A stretch of DNA of 64,000 nucleotides from Dehalobacter alkaniphilus (GTDB lineage: Bacteria > Bacillota > Desulfitobacteriia > Desulfitobacteriales > Syntrophobotulaceae). The position numbers were made by a program, and so were the translations under genes. Below are positions 16,251 to 25,827 of this stretch, piece by piece; the first letter of the stretch is position 1, and each line of letters begins with the position of its first letter. Location: NCBI GenBank assembly GCA_040500365.1, contig CP148031.1, positions 2,294,001-2,358,000 on the forward strand. The letters run 5' to 3'. The notes beneath the pieces are model-generated. The model saw only the letters and a program-made list of their open reading frames with translations, did no database searches and had not been told where the DNA came from.

Positions 16251-17192
16251 ATGAAACTGCTGGAAGTAATGGACCCTGTCCTGTCATCTGAAATCAGGGC
16301 AGGTAATGAGTGGATCCACCAGATTAAATGGGACGGTATCAGAGGGATATCCTATATTGAAGACGGCAGAGTCCGGATCTACACCAAAAGTGGCAGGGAG
16401 CGAACTTCTTTCTATCCTGAAATCCAGATAGCTCCAAAACTGCTGAACGGCCATCAGGCCGTACTGGATGGCGAACTGGTTGTTTTCAATACCGAGAACA
16501 GACCATCCTTTCATCTGATCATGAATCGGGAACGCCTCAGAAACAGTTCTAATCTGCCAGTCTATCAGCAAAAATACCCGGTCTGCTACATCTTGTTTGA
16601 TCTTTTGTTCCTTAATGGCACAGACTTGCGTAGCCGGCCTCTAGAAGAGAGACAAGATCTTCTTCGGGCCAAGGTGTCATCTTCTTCCGACATCACGGTT
16701 ACCGATGATTTTACGGACGGTTCAGCTCTGTTTAAGCTAATGAAAGAAAGAAATTACGAGGGAATCGTTAGCAAGAGAAAGAACAGCCGTTACCAGGCTG
16801 GCAAAAAACATAATGACTGGTTCAAAACCAAAATCAGCAAAAAAATCCTGGCCATTGTCGGCGGATTATCCTGGAAAGAGCAATTTCCAAACTCACTACT
16901 GCTTGGTATCTTCCAGGGAGGCCAGTACCTCTACATCGGGAATGCGAGTCTTGGACTGTCCCAGAAAGACTTCCAGCTTCTCAAGGCTTACGCTTCGGAT
17001 TATACCCAGGAAAGCAGCCCGTTCGACAACCTTAAAAAAATGAAGGATACGACCTGGCTCAAACCGGTCTTGACCTGCTGGGTAAGTTTCCTGGAATGGA
17101 CAGACAGCAGGAGTCTCCGCCACCCTAAGATTCTTGGTTTTAGCAAAGATCCTGCCTCTGAAGCCCAAGGAAAGGAAACCATCATGGAATGA
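16251..17192 (+). CDS. ATP-dependent DNA ligase, LigD ligase-type
   Basis: Seals DNA ends in NHEJ. 313 residues. Motif I is KWDGIRG with the AMP-accepting lysine near residue 24. The following motifs are AVLDGELVV, NYEGIVSKR and WFKTK, and an OB-fold domain with ILAIVGGLSW ends the protein. ATG 16251 lies 6 nt after GGAG; an upstream ATG is less well placed. The stop overlaps the start of the polymerase gene (ATGA). In many bacteria the two are one LigD polypeptide; here they are separate. Confidence 0.94.
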   Translation: MKLLEVMDPVLSSEIRAGNEWIHQIKWDGIRGISYIEDGRVRIYTKSGRERTSFYPEIQIAPKLLNGHQAVLDGELVVFNTENRPSFHLIMNRERLRNSSNLPVYQQKYPVCYILFDLLFLNGTDLRSRPLEERQDLLRAKVSSSSDITVTDDFTDGSALFKLMKERNYEGIVSKRKNSRYQAGKKHNDWFKTKISKKILAIVGGLSWKEQFPNSLLLGIFQGGQYLYIGNASLGLSQKDFQLLKAYASDYTQESSPFDNLKKMKDTTWLKPVLTCWVSFLEWTDSRSLRHPKILGFSKDPASEAQGKETIME

Positions 17193-18106
17193 ACCTGGAA
17201 TTCGACGGCAAAACGCTCAATATAACCAACCCTGAAAAATTATTATGGCCTGACCTTGGTATCCGCAAGCTTGATTATTTGAAAATCCTGCTGGAATTAG
17301 CCCCGTACCTTCTGCCTCACGTCCAAGACCGTCTACTGACGACGATCCGTTATCCTGATGGTTTCCAGGGCAAGTCCTTCTTCCAGAAAAATATCCCTGA
17401 TTATGCCCCTGGGTGGATTCCGACGATCGAATGGCGGGATAATCAGTATATCATTTTAGAATCAGAAGCAATCCTCATTTGGCTCGGAAACCAGGCGTGT
17501 CTGGAATTCCACATTCCATTTAACCCATATGACAGGGATCAGTATCCTTCTGCACTGGTTTTCGATCTGGACCCTTCCGAAGGTCAGACCTTTGAGGATG
17601 TCACGGAAGCGGCCCTGCTGATTTTTGAAGAGCTTAAAGCGCTTCAGATTACAAGCTATATCAAAACTTCCGGGGCAAGCGGACTTCAGATCCATATTCC
17701 GACAGGCGGGAAGTATGATTACAATACTGCCAGAAAAATCAACGAATTTTTTGCGGTTTATTTCAGCCAGAAATACCCTCGGCAAATTACCCTGGAGCGC
17801 AGTGTCGCCAAAAGAGGCCATAAGCTCTATTTTGACTATCTGCAGATGTGGCAGGGCAAAACCATCATCAGTCCATATTCACCAAGAGCAACAGCCTACG
17901 CCTCCGTTGCCGCTCCGCTGGAATGGCAAGAGCTGCGGCACGGGGTCAAACCCCAGGATTTTAATCTGCTGAATATCAGCGGCAGGCTGAAGGATAAAGG
18001 GGATCTTTTCGCTCCGCTGCTTAATAAAAAAAATGGACAAGACAGGAAGAATAGCCAGGATCTCGATTTTATCCTTGAACGGATTGTGGCCCACAGACAA
18101 CCCTAG
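17189..18106 (+). CDS. LigD-type primase-polymerase domain protein
   Basis: NHEJ repair polymerase of the archaeo-eukaryotic primase superfamily, which fills gaps with ribonucleotides. 305 residues with the family segments NPEKLLWPDLGIRK, TTIRYPDG, the metal motif LVFDLDPSE, KTSGASGLQIHIP and the third acidic residue in KLYFDYLQ. It starts inside the ligase stop codon, so translation is coupled. No 3'-phosphoesterase domain is fused or adjacent. Confidence 0.94.
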   Translation: MNLEFDGKTLNITNPEKLLWPDLGIRKLDYLKILLELAPYLLPHVQDRLLTTIRYPDGFQGKSFFQKNIPDYAPGWIPTIEWRDNQYIILESEAILIWLGNQACLEFHIPFNPYDRDQYPSALVFDLDPSEGQTFEDVTEAALLIFEELKALQITSYIKTSGASGLQIHIPTGGKYDYNTARKINEFFAVYFSQKYPRQITLERSVAKRGHKLYFDYLQMWQGKTIISPYSPRATAYASVAAPLEWQELRHGVKPQDFNLLNISGRLKDKGDLFAPLLNKKNGQDRKNSQDLDFILERIVAHRQP

Positions 18107-18171
18107 CAAATGATTTTAATATAATTTAATGAATTTTAATTTAATCCGGTGAATAATTTGAAAGTAACGTT

Positions 18172-19758
18172 TTAGTCGTTGGAGGATGTATGGAACGTGA
18201 TTTCCGGATACTTATCCTTCAACCTGTCCAGGTAGTATTCATCTTCAAGAAGAACGACCAGCTGGTCATCCTGATCTTTGACGCACAGATTACGGAGTCC
18301 GCGCAAATTGGCCGGATCAACAGGTTTGTCGCTTCTGACCCAGCGGGCCATATGATGCAGAAGATGATGAAGCTGAATTCTTGTTCCATATTCATTTTCG
18401 AGGCGGTATTCCAGGACTTCAAACTGAAGCTTTCCCACAACTCCGACAATCAGTCCCTCCGGCCCATCCATAAAGGTCCGGAAGACCTGCACTGTCCCTT
18501 CTTCAGTCAGCTGCTTGATGCCTTTCTGGAACTGTTTGTATTTGGAAAAGTCCAGATTGATGATCTTGGCAAAATACTCCGGTGCAAACTGCGGTAGCTT
18601 TTCGAATTCAAAGGTTCCTTCCTCACTCAGGGTATCGCCGATCCGAAAAATGCCCGGATCAAACAAACCCACCACATCTCCGGGATAAGCCTCTTCCAGG
18701 ATATCGCGTTCCTGTGCCAAGAACTGCTGTGGTTGTGGAAGCTTGATCTTCTTGCCGCTTCGGACATGATTAGCTGCCATTCCGCGTTCGAACCTGCCCG
18801 AACAGACCCGCATAAACGCAATCCGGTCCCTGTGGGCCGGGTTCATATTGGCCTGAATCTTAAAAATGAAACCTGAAAATTGAGGATCGGTTGGCTGAAT
18901 GTAGCCAACCGAACTTTTTTGTGGTCTTGGCTCAGGTGCCATTTCCAGGAACTGCTCCAGAAAAGTTTGGACACCAATACTGCTCAGCGCACTGCCGAAG
19001 AAGACCGGAGACAGCATCCCCTGCTGAATCATTTCCTCGTCAAACGCATCCCCCGCAATATCCAATAGTTCCAAGTCTTCGCAGAGCTTATCATATAAGG
19101 CAGGTTCAAGACAGTCTTTGAGAGCGGGATCTTCAAGTCCGCGTTCACCCACATCAATCCGTTTCCGCTCGCCGTCCCGGTAAAGCTCCAGACATTGATG
19201 CCGCCGGTCGTAGATTGCACTGAAATCTTTTCCCATTCCGACCGGCCAATTCAAAGGAACCGTATTAATGCCTAAAACATCCTCAATCTCTTGAAGAACA
19301 TCCAGCGGGTCTTTGCCAAAACGGTCCAGCTTATTAATAAACGTAAAAATCGGTATGCCTCTCATCCGGCAGACTTTAAACAGCTTGATGGTCTGGGCTT
19401 CGACGCCTTTGACCAGATCGATTAGCATGACGGCGCTGTCGGCTGCCATCAGCGTGCGATAGGTGTCTTCACTAAAATCTTCGTGCCCGGGTGTATCTAA
19501 AATATTGATATGAATTCCATTGTATGAAAACTGCATGGCGCTCGAAGTTACGGAAATGCCACGTTCTTTTTCAATCTGCATCCAGTCGGAAGTTGCATAC
19601 TTGGCTGCTTTTCTTCCTTTTACCGTACCAGCCAGCCGGATAGCCCCGCCAAAAAACAGCAGTTTTTCTGTTAAGGTCGTTTTCCCCGCATCCGGGTGAG
19701 AAATAATTGCAAATGTCCTTCTGGGTTTAATCTGATCCTGGTTCGTCGTCTTTTCCAT
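18172..19758 (-). CDS. prfC: Peptide chain release factor 3
   Basis: Translational GTPase that recycles RF1/RF2. 528 residues with P-loop SHPDAGKTTLTEKL, switch regions ERGISVTSSAMQF and ILDTPGHEDFSEDTYRTL, and NKLD (TFINKLDRFGKD), followed by domains II and III (FKIQANMNPAHRDRIAFM is the RF3-specific start of domain II). ATG 19758 is preceded by a TTG in frame; both are served by AAAGGGAAC. It is a single gene between convergent ligase-polymerase and the metal ATPase. Confidence 0.96.
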   Translation of the reverse strand: MEKTTNQDQIKPRRTFAIISHPDAGKTTLTEKLLFFGGAIRLAGTVKGRKAAKYATSDWMQIEKERGISVTSSAMQFSYNGIHINILDTPGHEDFSEDTYRTLMAADSAVMLIDLVKGVEAQTIKLFKVCRMRGIPIFTFINKLDRFGKDPLDVLQEIEDVLGINTVPLNWPVGMGKDFSAIYDRRHQCLELYRDGERKRIDVGERGLEDPALKDCLEPALYDKLCEDLELLDIAGDAFDEEMIQQGMLSPVFFGSALSSIGVQTFLEQFLEMAPEPRPQKSSVGYIQPTDPQFSGFIFKIQANMNPAHRDRIAFMRVCSGRFERGMAANHVRSGKKIKLPQPQQFLAQERDILEEAYPGDVVGLFDPGIFRIGDTLSEEGTFEFEKLPQFAPEYFAKIINLDFSKYKQFQKGIKQLTEEGTVQVFRTFMDGPEGLIVGVVGKLQFEVLEYRLENEYGTRIQLHHLLHHMARWVRSDKPVDPANLRGLRNLCVKDQDDQLVVLLEDEYYLDRLKDKYPEITFHTSSND

Positions 19759-19794
19759 CAAGTTCCCTTTCCTTTTTTACGTGCGTGTTTTTGC

Positions 19795-22014
19795 CTATAT
19801 TACTATATCATATTCCTTGACTTTTTTCTTCTTTAACACCCGCATTGCATTCAGGATCGCAATCACAGCCACGCCTACATCGGCAAATACAGCTTCCCAC
19901 ATTGTCGCGGCACCTATCGCTCCAAGGATGAGGACACCTGTCTTTATCCCGAGCGCAAAACCAATATTTTGCCAGACAATTCCTTTAGTTTTCCGGGCAA
20001 TCCGGATTGCCTCGAGCAGTTTGGCAGGTTCGTCCGTCATCAGGACAATATCCGCGGCCTCAATAGCTGCATCCGATCCGAGTCCGCCCATGGCAACCCC
20101 GATATCGGCCCTGGCCAGGACCGGCGCATCATTGACCCCATCTCCGACAAAAACGAGTTTACTGCCGTTTTCCTTCTGCTCCTCCAGTTCTTCCAGAACA
20201 GCAACCTTTTGATCGGGAAGCAATTCAGCGTAAACTCGGTCAAACCCCAACTGCTGTCCGACCTGTTCACTGATCGCCTTCGTGTCTCCGGTCAGCATAA
20301 CCAACTTCTTAACCCCTGCCTGTCTCAAGCCCCGCAAAGCTTCCTGAACATCTTTTTTGACTCTGTCCGTAATCAGGATATAGCCGGCATATTGACGGTC
20401 AATCGCGATATAGGCAATCGTTCCAGCCTCGGGTATTTGAGTCAGGGAGACTCCTTCCTCAGTCAGGAGCCTGGCGCTGCCGGCAATGATTTCTTTTCCC
20501 TGATATACTGTTTTTACGCCATAGCCTGGTATTTCTTGATACTGATGGATATCTTTCTGATCAATGCCCTTGGTATTCAGTTTTTTCGTATAATCTTCGG
20601 TGTATCGTTTCAAAATCGAAGCCGCAATTGGATGACCTGAGAAATATTCAGCTGCAGCAGCATATTCCAGCAAAGTATCTTCATCAAACCCCTGAACAGC
20701 TTGTATTCCGGTAACTTCAAATACACCTTCAGTCAGCGTACCTGTTTTATCGAAGACAACCGTACGCACTTGATTCAGGCCTTCCAGGTAGTTGCTTCCC
20801 TTGATCAAGATGCCGTTTCGGGAAGCGCCTCCGATACCCCCAAAAAAGCTTAACGGGATGGAGATCACCAGTGCACAGGGACATGACACCACTAGAAAGA
20901 CCAAAGCCCGGTTCAGCCATTCGCTGAACGTGGCCCCTTCAATAAACAGCGGGGGTATAAAAGCTAAAAGTGCAGCTCCGAGAACAATAACCGGTGTATA
21001 GACACGCGCAAATGTTGTCATAAAATTTTCTGTCTTAGCTTTTTTAGAGGCGGCCTTTTCCACCAAATCCAGAATCCGTGCAACCGTGCTCTGCTCATAG
21101 ACCTTCGTAACTTTCACGGTCAAAACCCCGGTCTTATTGATAAAACCAGCCAGAATACTGCTGCCGGCTTCGACCTCCCTCGGGATAAATTCTCCGGTGA
21201 GCGCCGAGGTATCCAAAACAGACCTGCCCGCAAGCACTGTGCCATCGAGGGGAACTTTCTCTCCCGGTTTGATCAGAATCAGCTGGCCTTCCCTGACTTC
21301 CTCCGGCGGTACTTTGCTTATGGAATCGTCCTTCATTAAATTCGCATAGTCCGGACGAATATCCATCAGTTCACTGATCGAGCGGCGGGAACGGTTCACA
21401 GCACTGTCCTGGAAGAATTCACCGACCCGGTAGAACAGCATCACAGCTACAGCCTCAGGATATTCCTGAATAGCCAGCGCCCCAACTGTAGCAATAAACA
21501 TCAAAAAATTTTCATCAAGAAACTTGCCGCGGATAATATTTTGGAGTGCTGCCCAGATAATCTTGCCGCCAATCAACAAATAGCTGACCAGAAACAGTAC
21601 GATTTCAATGGCAGGTTTCAATTTCAGCAGAAACGCAGCCGTAAAAATGACTGCTCCAATGACAAAGCAAACCAGCTCGGCATTAACTTTCTGTTTTTTT
21701 TGTTCTTTTCGTTCTTTTCGTTTTTCTTGTTCCGTGGTTTTCTCTTCTTTACTGGCTGCACCAATATCTTTGGACCGGATCCCAATAATTCTTATCCCGG
21801 CTTCAATCTGGGAAGCAATTTTTTCAATTTTGAGGGCAATATCTGTGATCTTTTCAGAATCATTTACCTCTAGATAGAGTTTACTGCCGGCAAAATCAAT
21901 ATTTGCAGTTTTTATGCCATCAAGCTTCCTTACTTCCTGTTCGATTTTAGCCGAGCAGTTTGCACAGCCAAGACCGGCAAGCAGGATGACTGTTTCCTGA
22001 CTTTTTGTATCCAT
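19795..22014 (-). CDS. cadA: CadA-type heavy-metal P-type ATPase
   Basis: P1B-type export pump, probably for Cd/Zn/Pb. 739 residues. An N-terminal heavy-metal domain (LGCANCSAKIEQEV) is followed by a long Lys/Glu linker, two spans, and the core: ALTGEFIP, membrane metal site VVSCPCALV, phosphorylation motif VFDKTGTLTEG, then MLTGDTK and VGDGVNDAPVLA. The ending KTGVLILGAIG in the last membrane segment is typical of Zn/Cd pumps. ATG 22014 follows GAGGAG by 9 nt. It lies 23 bp after the ArsR-family gene, in one operon. Confidence 0.93.
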   Translation of the reverse strand: MDTKSQETVILLAGLGCANCSAKIEQEVRKLDGIKTANIDFAGSKLYLEVNDSEKITDIALKIEKIASQIEAGIRIIGIRSKDIGAASKEEKTTEQEKRKERKEQKKQKVNAELVCFVIGAVIFTAAFLLKLKPAIEIVLFLVSYLLIGGKIIWAALQNIIRGKFLDENFLMFIATVGALAIQEYPEAVAVMLFYRVGEFFQDSAVNRSRRSISELMDIRPDYANLMKDDSISKVPPEEVREGQLILIKPGEKVPLDGTVLAGRSVLDTSALTGEFIPREVEAGSSILAGFINKTGVLTVKVTKVYEQSTVARILDLVEKAASKKAKTENFMTTFARVYTPVIVLGAALLAFIPPLFIEGATFSEWLNRALVFLVVSCPCALVISIPLSFFGGIGGASRNGILIKGSNYLEGLNQVRTVVFDKTGTLTEGVFEVTGIQAVQGFDEDTLLEYAAAAEYFSGHPIAASILKRYTEDYTKKLNTKGIDQKDIHQYQEIPGYGVKTVYQGKEIIAGSARLLTEEGVSLTQIPEAGTIAYIAIDRQYAGYILITDRVKKDVQEALRGLRQAGVKKLVMLTGDTKAISEQVGQQLGFDRVYAELLPDQKVAVLEELEEQKENGSKLVFVGDGVNDAPVLARADIGVAMGGLGSDAAIEAADIVLMTDEPAKLLEAIRIARKTKGIVWQNIGFALGIKTGVLILGAIGAATMWEAVFADVGVAVIAILNAMRVLKKKKVKEYDIVI

Positions 22015-22037
22015 ATCTTTTTTCTCCTCACGCATCC

Positions 22038-22403
22038 TTATCCTTCTTTGACATGGAGCATCCCCTGGTTGAAAATGCCTTTGATATGCTCGTCATCCAG
22101 CGCATAGAATACAATCTTTCCTTCTTTTCTGTTCTTTACCAGCCTGCATTGCTTAAGAACTCGCAGCTGATGGGAAATTGCCGACTGGGTCATATTCAGC
22201 AGAAAGGCCAGGTCGCAGACACACATTTCCGCTTCGGAAAGTGCCCAGAGTATTTTTATCCTTGTCGTATCACCAAATACTTTAAACAACTCGGCGAGAT
22301 CGTATAGATTTTCTTCCTGCGGCATCGCTTCTTTGACCTTACTGACAATTTTTTCATGAATAACCAGACAGTCACACCGTAAATTCTCCACTTTTCCCTC
22401 CAT
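22038..22403 (-). CDS. ArsR/SmtB-family metal-responsive repressor (CadC-like)
   Basis: Winged-helix repressor that releases DNA on metal binding. 121 residues with an N-terminal RCDCLV cysteine pair, the alpha-3 ELCVC-like motif (AEMCVCDLAFLL), recognition helix TQSAISHQLRVLK, and the alpha-5 metal motif DDEHIKGIFNQGMLH. This combines the CadC cysteine site with the SmtB/ZntR-type site. The start may be ATG 22403 or the TTG just before it. An inverted repeat directly upstream is the likely operator, and the CadA gene is the target. Confidence 0.93.
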   Translation of the reverse strand: MEGKVENLRCDCLVIHEKIVSKVKEAMPQEENLYDLAELFKVFGDTTRIKILWALSEAEMCVCDLAFLLNMTQSAISHQLRVLKQCRLVKNRKEGKIVFYALDDEHIKGIFNQGMLHVKEG

Positions 22404-22443
22404 CAAAACAAACCGCTCCTTTATATTTACTCTAATCAATTGA

Positions 22444-22497
22444 ATACTTGAATAACTGTTCATGTATTATATTATTACGTAATTCTTTTATGGTCAA
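22444..22497 (-). promoter_or_regulatory. Promoter and ArsR-type operator of the cadCA-like operon
   Basis: On the minus strand TTGACC (22492-22497) and TAATAT (22469-22474) are 17 bp apart. Immediately downstream ATACATGAA and TTCAAGTAT form an inverted repeat with a 6-bp centre (22444-22467), the arrangement of ArsR/SmtB operators. Confidence 0.75.
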
Positions 22498-22605
22498 TTC
22501 ATTTTTTTAATTATTTTTTTATTTATTTTTCTTATGCTATTTTCTTTATTATTATTTTTAGCTTTTCTGCCTTTGATTCAAACTCTACGCTCTTTGAATT
22601 GGAAT

Positions 22606-23178
22606 CTACGCATAGCCTGTAAATATCGATTTAAGTTTTTTAAGGCTATTCGTCAGAGTAAAATAAAGATGGACGGATACGGATGAGACCATCATTAATG
22701 CCGCCAGATAATGCAGCCAGCGTACAGGGTTTAATCCTCCTGCTGTTTTAACCGCTCTCTGCAGGGGCTTGAAGTAGAGGGCCATCCCGGTAATAATTTG
22801 GACCGGGATCAATCCTGCCAGTGAGGTAATCAATATTTTCTGACCTGGATTGTATTTGGGATACTCCTTCTTTTTTTCGGATAGAAAAAACTCGTATTTT
22901 AAGAATTTGGGCATTGCCTTTAAGGTCTTGCGGTTTGGAATGATCTCTTTATAGTTTTTGTCTTTCATCCCGTAGCAAATTCGTGCCACGTACGAATTTA
23001 ACAGTAAAAACTGGGCGACGGCATGTGTTTTCCGGGCTGAATCCATTCGTTTGAAACCAAAAGCGCGCGATGGGCTGTGAATGTAAAGCCCGCTGAGAAT
23101 TAAAGCTAATACGGCCGGCGCATAAACCCAGTGAAGCAATCTGGCTGTTCCTGAATGACGTTGCTTTTTCCAGTTCAT
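22606..23178 (-). CDS. Hydrogenase-associated cytochrome b
   Basis: Four-helix di-heme cytochrome b of the HyaC/b561 type, passing electrons from the hydrogenase to quinone. 190 residues. Candidate heme ligands are His in RLLHWVYAP, KTHAVAQF, WLHYLAAL and SVHLYFTL. A long cytoplasmic-type loop rich in Lys separates helices 2 and 3. The start codon overlaps the stop of the large-subunit gene (ATGA), so translation is coupled. Confidence 0.88.
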   Translation of the reverse strand: MNWKKQRHSGTARLLHWVYAPAVLALILSGLYIHSPSRAFGFKRMDSARKTHAVAQFLLLNSYVARICYGMKDKNYKEIIPNRKTLKAMPKFLKYEFFLSEKKKEYPKYNPGQKILITSLAGLIPVQIITGMALYFKPLQRAVKTAGGLNPVRWLHYLAALMMVSSVSVHLYFTLTNSLKKLKSIFTGYA

Positions 23179-24578
23179 ATCATGATCTCCCTGACCGGTG
23201 TTCCCGTGGTTATTATATGTGCCGAACAGGAGGAACAAATGTCAAATGACCTGATCACCCGGCCGATTTCAATGGGCTGTTTTTCATCCGCAATCGGAAT
23301 TCCGATCAGCGCTTCCTCGACCGGTCCTCTGCAATTCTGATTATCCCGAGGCGAAAAATTCCAGGCACTTGGTGTAATAATCTGGTATTGGGCAATCCTG
23401 CCGTTTTCAATCCGCAGCCAGTGTCCGAGCGGGCCGCGCATTGCTCCGGTGAGGCCAACGCCCTCGGCATTTTTTGGTACTTCAAAAGGTAAGAATATAC
23501 ATCCTTCCGGCTCAAGCTCATCGAGCCAGGATTCCATTAAGGCCCCTACTTTTTGGGCCTCGAGCGTCCTGGCGATCATCCGGTCCATCGTGGATGTGCC
23601 CTTTCGGTAATCTCCTTTGATCCAGAGCCTGGCCAGTGGTCCGCCTTCCAGCGGCACACCGGAATAACGGGGCGCCTTTATCCAAGAGTAGGCGTTTTCT
23701 TTTTCCCGTTCAGGAACTGTCCGGCCGTCAGATGGGTTTCGCGGTCCGGACTCTGCTGCATACCAGGACCTTGCTGTATGTTCTTTAATCAGCGACAGAT
23801 CAAACTTCTGGATTTGGCCGTTCAGCACTGCTCCACCGGGAAAATATCTCTCCTGGTCTTGCTCTGTACATGGAAACAGTCCGTATTCAAGCATATTTGG
23901 GGCTCTTTGGCCAAGTTCAAAGTAATCACTGTAAGCGTCTGCAAGAATGTATACATCGGATACCATCTGATTCTGGATAAACTGATTTACTTTTTGGAGC
24001 TTCGACCGGAAATTCATGACCACATCGGCAGAAGGCGGAACTGTAGCCCCTCCAGCCAATATCCCATGAGGAAATGGGGCTTTTCCGCCTAGCAGGGCCA
24101 CCATTTCGTGAGCCAGGCGGCTTATTTCCAGTGCTAAATACATATTTTGCACCATCGTATCGTTTTTCTTTTTTTCTAGCCGCTTATCTTTTGTATAACC
24201 TGGAACAAAGGGGGCTCTCTCTGGCAGGACCAAATAATCCACCAGGGAAAACAAATACAGATGACGGACATGATTCTGGAGAATATCTGCTCCAATGATC
24301 AGGTTTCGCAAAATGTTGGCATTGCGGGGCGGCTTGATCCCGGCAGCGTCTTCCAAGGCATAGGAGGCGGCCGCTCCATGCAGAGATGAGCAGATCCCGC
24401 AGATTCTCTCCGTGAGGTATGCAGCATCACGTGGATCTTTTCCTTGCAGTATCAGTTCGAATCCTCTGAAAAAAATTCCGCTGCAACGGGCATCTACCAC
24501 CTTTTTGTCTTCAACTGTGACCTCTACGGCGCAGGAGTTGTTAGCCCTTGTAAGTGGCCCTATGACAATCTTTTTCAT
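23175..24578 (-). CDS. [NiFe] hydrogenase large subunit
   Basis: Carries the Ni-Fe active site. 467 residues. The N-terminal ligand motif is ERICGICSSLH (about residues 57-67) and the C-terminal one FDICSSCSAHI (near residue 450). Only about 12 residues follow the terminal His, matching the tail usually removed by a maturation endopeptidase. No endopeptidase or hyp genes lie nearby. It is second in the operon small subunit-large subunit-cytochrome b. Confidence 0.93.
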   Translation of the reverse strand: MKKIVIGPLTRANNSCAVEVTVEDKKVVDARCSGIFFRGFELILQGKDPRDAAYLTERICGICSSLHGAAASYALEDAAGIKPPRNANILRNLIIGADILQNHVRHLYLFSLVDYLVLPERAPFVPGYTKDKRLEKKKNDTMVQNMYLALEISRLAHEMVALLGGKAPFPHGILAGGATVPPSADVVMNFRSKLQKVNQFIQNQMVSDVYILADAYSDYFELGQRAPNMLEYGLFPCTEQDQERYFPGGAVLNGQIQKFDLSLIKEHTARSWYAAESGPRNPSDGRTVPEREKENAYSWIKAPRYSGVPLEGGPLARLWIKGDYRKGTSTMDRMIARTLEAQKVGALMESWLDELEPEGCIFLPFEVPKNAEGVGLTGAMRGPLGHWLRIENGRIAQYQIITPSAWNFSPRDNQNCRGPVEEALIGIPIADEKQPIEIGRVIRSFDICSSCSAHIITTGTPVREIMI

Positions 24579-24635
24579 GAAGTCAGTCCTTTTCCTTTAT
24601 TCGTGTCTTCATATAATTTTTTACCTGCCGTTTTC

Positions 24636-25643
24636 TTACTTATGACCCTTTTTAAGTCGAGGCCTGATTTTTAGCTTACTTCCGCCTGGAAGATCCTTTT
24701 TCAGTGTTTCCGCAAGTCTGCCGGTCAGGATACTTCCCATCAGATGAGCGCCAATACCAAGCGCGGTCACAACCCCTGTCAATAGGCCCACCCTATTTGC
24801 CGTTACTTTGATCCCAGGAAGCTTTATATCCGGTAAATGTTCAAAGAATGGAACGTCTCCATCAGGAAACTCCGGGCTGGCACAGCCGATGCAAGGGGTA
24901 TTGGCTTTTACCGGCCAGCTTAGATGCTCCCCGTTCCACTGGCGGACAGGACAATCTGCATAGGTGACCGGCCCTTTACAGCCGATCTTATACATGCACC
25001 AGGGTTCTCCCGGCTTAGCGGCAAAGATGCTGTTGTCGAAATAATCCCGCCGCTGGCAAAGGTTATGGATTGTTTCGCCATAGAAAAGTTTGGGCCGGCT
25101 ATAATCATCAAGTGCTGGCTCACCGTACTGAATTAAATGGTTTAAAGTGCCCATCATCCATTCGGGGTTAATTGGGCATCCAGGCACATTGATAACTTTT
25201 CTGTCCAGAACAGCCTGTAACGATACACATTTAGAAGGGTTCGGAGCCGCAGCATAGATCCCTCCGAACGCTGCGCAGGTACCGGCAGCAACCACGTAAC
25301 GAGCTTCAGCACCCAGTTCCCGCACTGCCTGCAAAGCCGTCCAAGCCTTGCCGTTCCGATAACCGATCACAGAATACAGACCATTGGACCTCGTCGGGAT
25401 GCTCCCTTCAACTACCAGGATATAGGCTGCTTTATGATTTTTCTGTAGATCATCAAGAACATTGATGGCATCACTGCCTTCGGACGCGCCCAAAAGATAA
25501 TCAAAACGAAGCTCTGCAATGCTGCTGATCAACTCCTGGTAGCCCGGATCCTTGGCATTAAGAAGGGAAAGCATGTCGCCGGCACAGGTATTCGTCCCGA
25601 GCCAGATAATGAGAGGTTTTGCTGGAACATCTTCATTCACCAT
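24636..25643 (-). CDS. [NiFe] hydrogenase small subunit with CxGD motif and no Tat signal
   Basis: Iron-sulfur electron-transfer subunit, 335 residues. The proximal-cluster start is TNTCAGDML, so the usual second Cys of CxxC is Asp; the other proximal ligands are in AAGTCAAFGG and VPGCPINPEW. The distal site is IHNLCQRR with CMYKIGC, and the medial site ADCP with PCIGCASPEF. A C-terminal hydrophobic helix (VGLLTGVVTALGIGAHLMG) remains, but no twin-arginine signal precedes the first domain, and the upstream frame has no alternative start carrying one. A cytoplasmic, membrane-attached enzyme is implied. Confidence 0.93.
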   Translation of the reverse strand: MVNEDVPAKPLIIWLGTNTCAGDMLSLLNAKDPGYQELISSIAELRFDYLLGASEGSDAINVLDDLQKNHKAAYILVVEGSIPTRSNGLYSVIGYRNGKAWTALQAVRELGAEARYVVAAGTCAAFGGIYAAAPNPSKCVSLQAVLDRKVINVPGCPINPEWMMGTLNHLIQYGEPALDDYSRPKLFYGETIHNLCQRRDYFDNSIFAAKPGEPWCMYKIGCKGPVTYADCPVRQWNGEHLSWPVKANTPCIGCASPEFPDGDVPFFEHLPDIKLPGIKVTANRVGLLTGVVTALGIGAHLMGSILTGRLAETLKKDLPGGSKLKIRPRLKKGHK

Positions 25644-25680
25644 ACCCTTACATCCCTTCTGCGGTCTTTCGTACCCTGTT

Positions 25681-25709
25681 ATTTTATACTTCGCGATTTT
25701 TCAGTTCAA
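25681..25709 (-). promoter_or_regulatory. Likely promoter of the hydrogenase operon
   Basis: TTGAAC (25704-25709) and TAAAAT (25681-25686) on the minus strand, 17 bp apart, about 40 bp upstream of the small-subunit start. Confidence 0.5.
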
Positions 25710-25827
25710 AGAATATTATTACCGCATGCTATTGCACTATACGGATTTACAGGTCTATCCTGTTCTGTTCAGGCATAAATAATTATGATTAGCCTTTCTC
25801 AAGGTTCCCCGGAAGGATGAACAAGCC

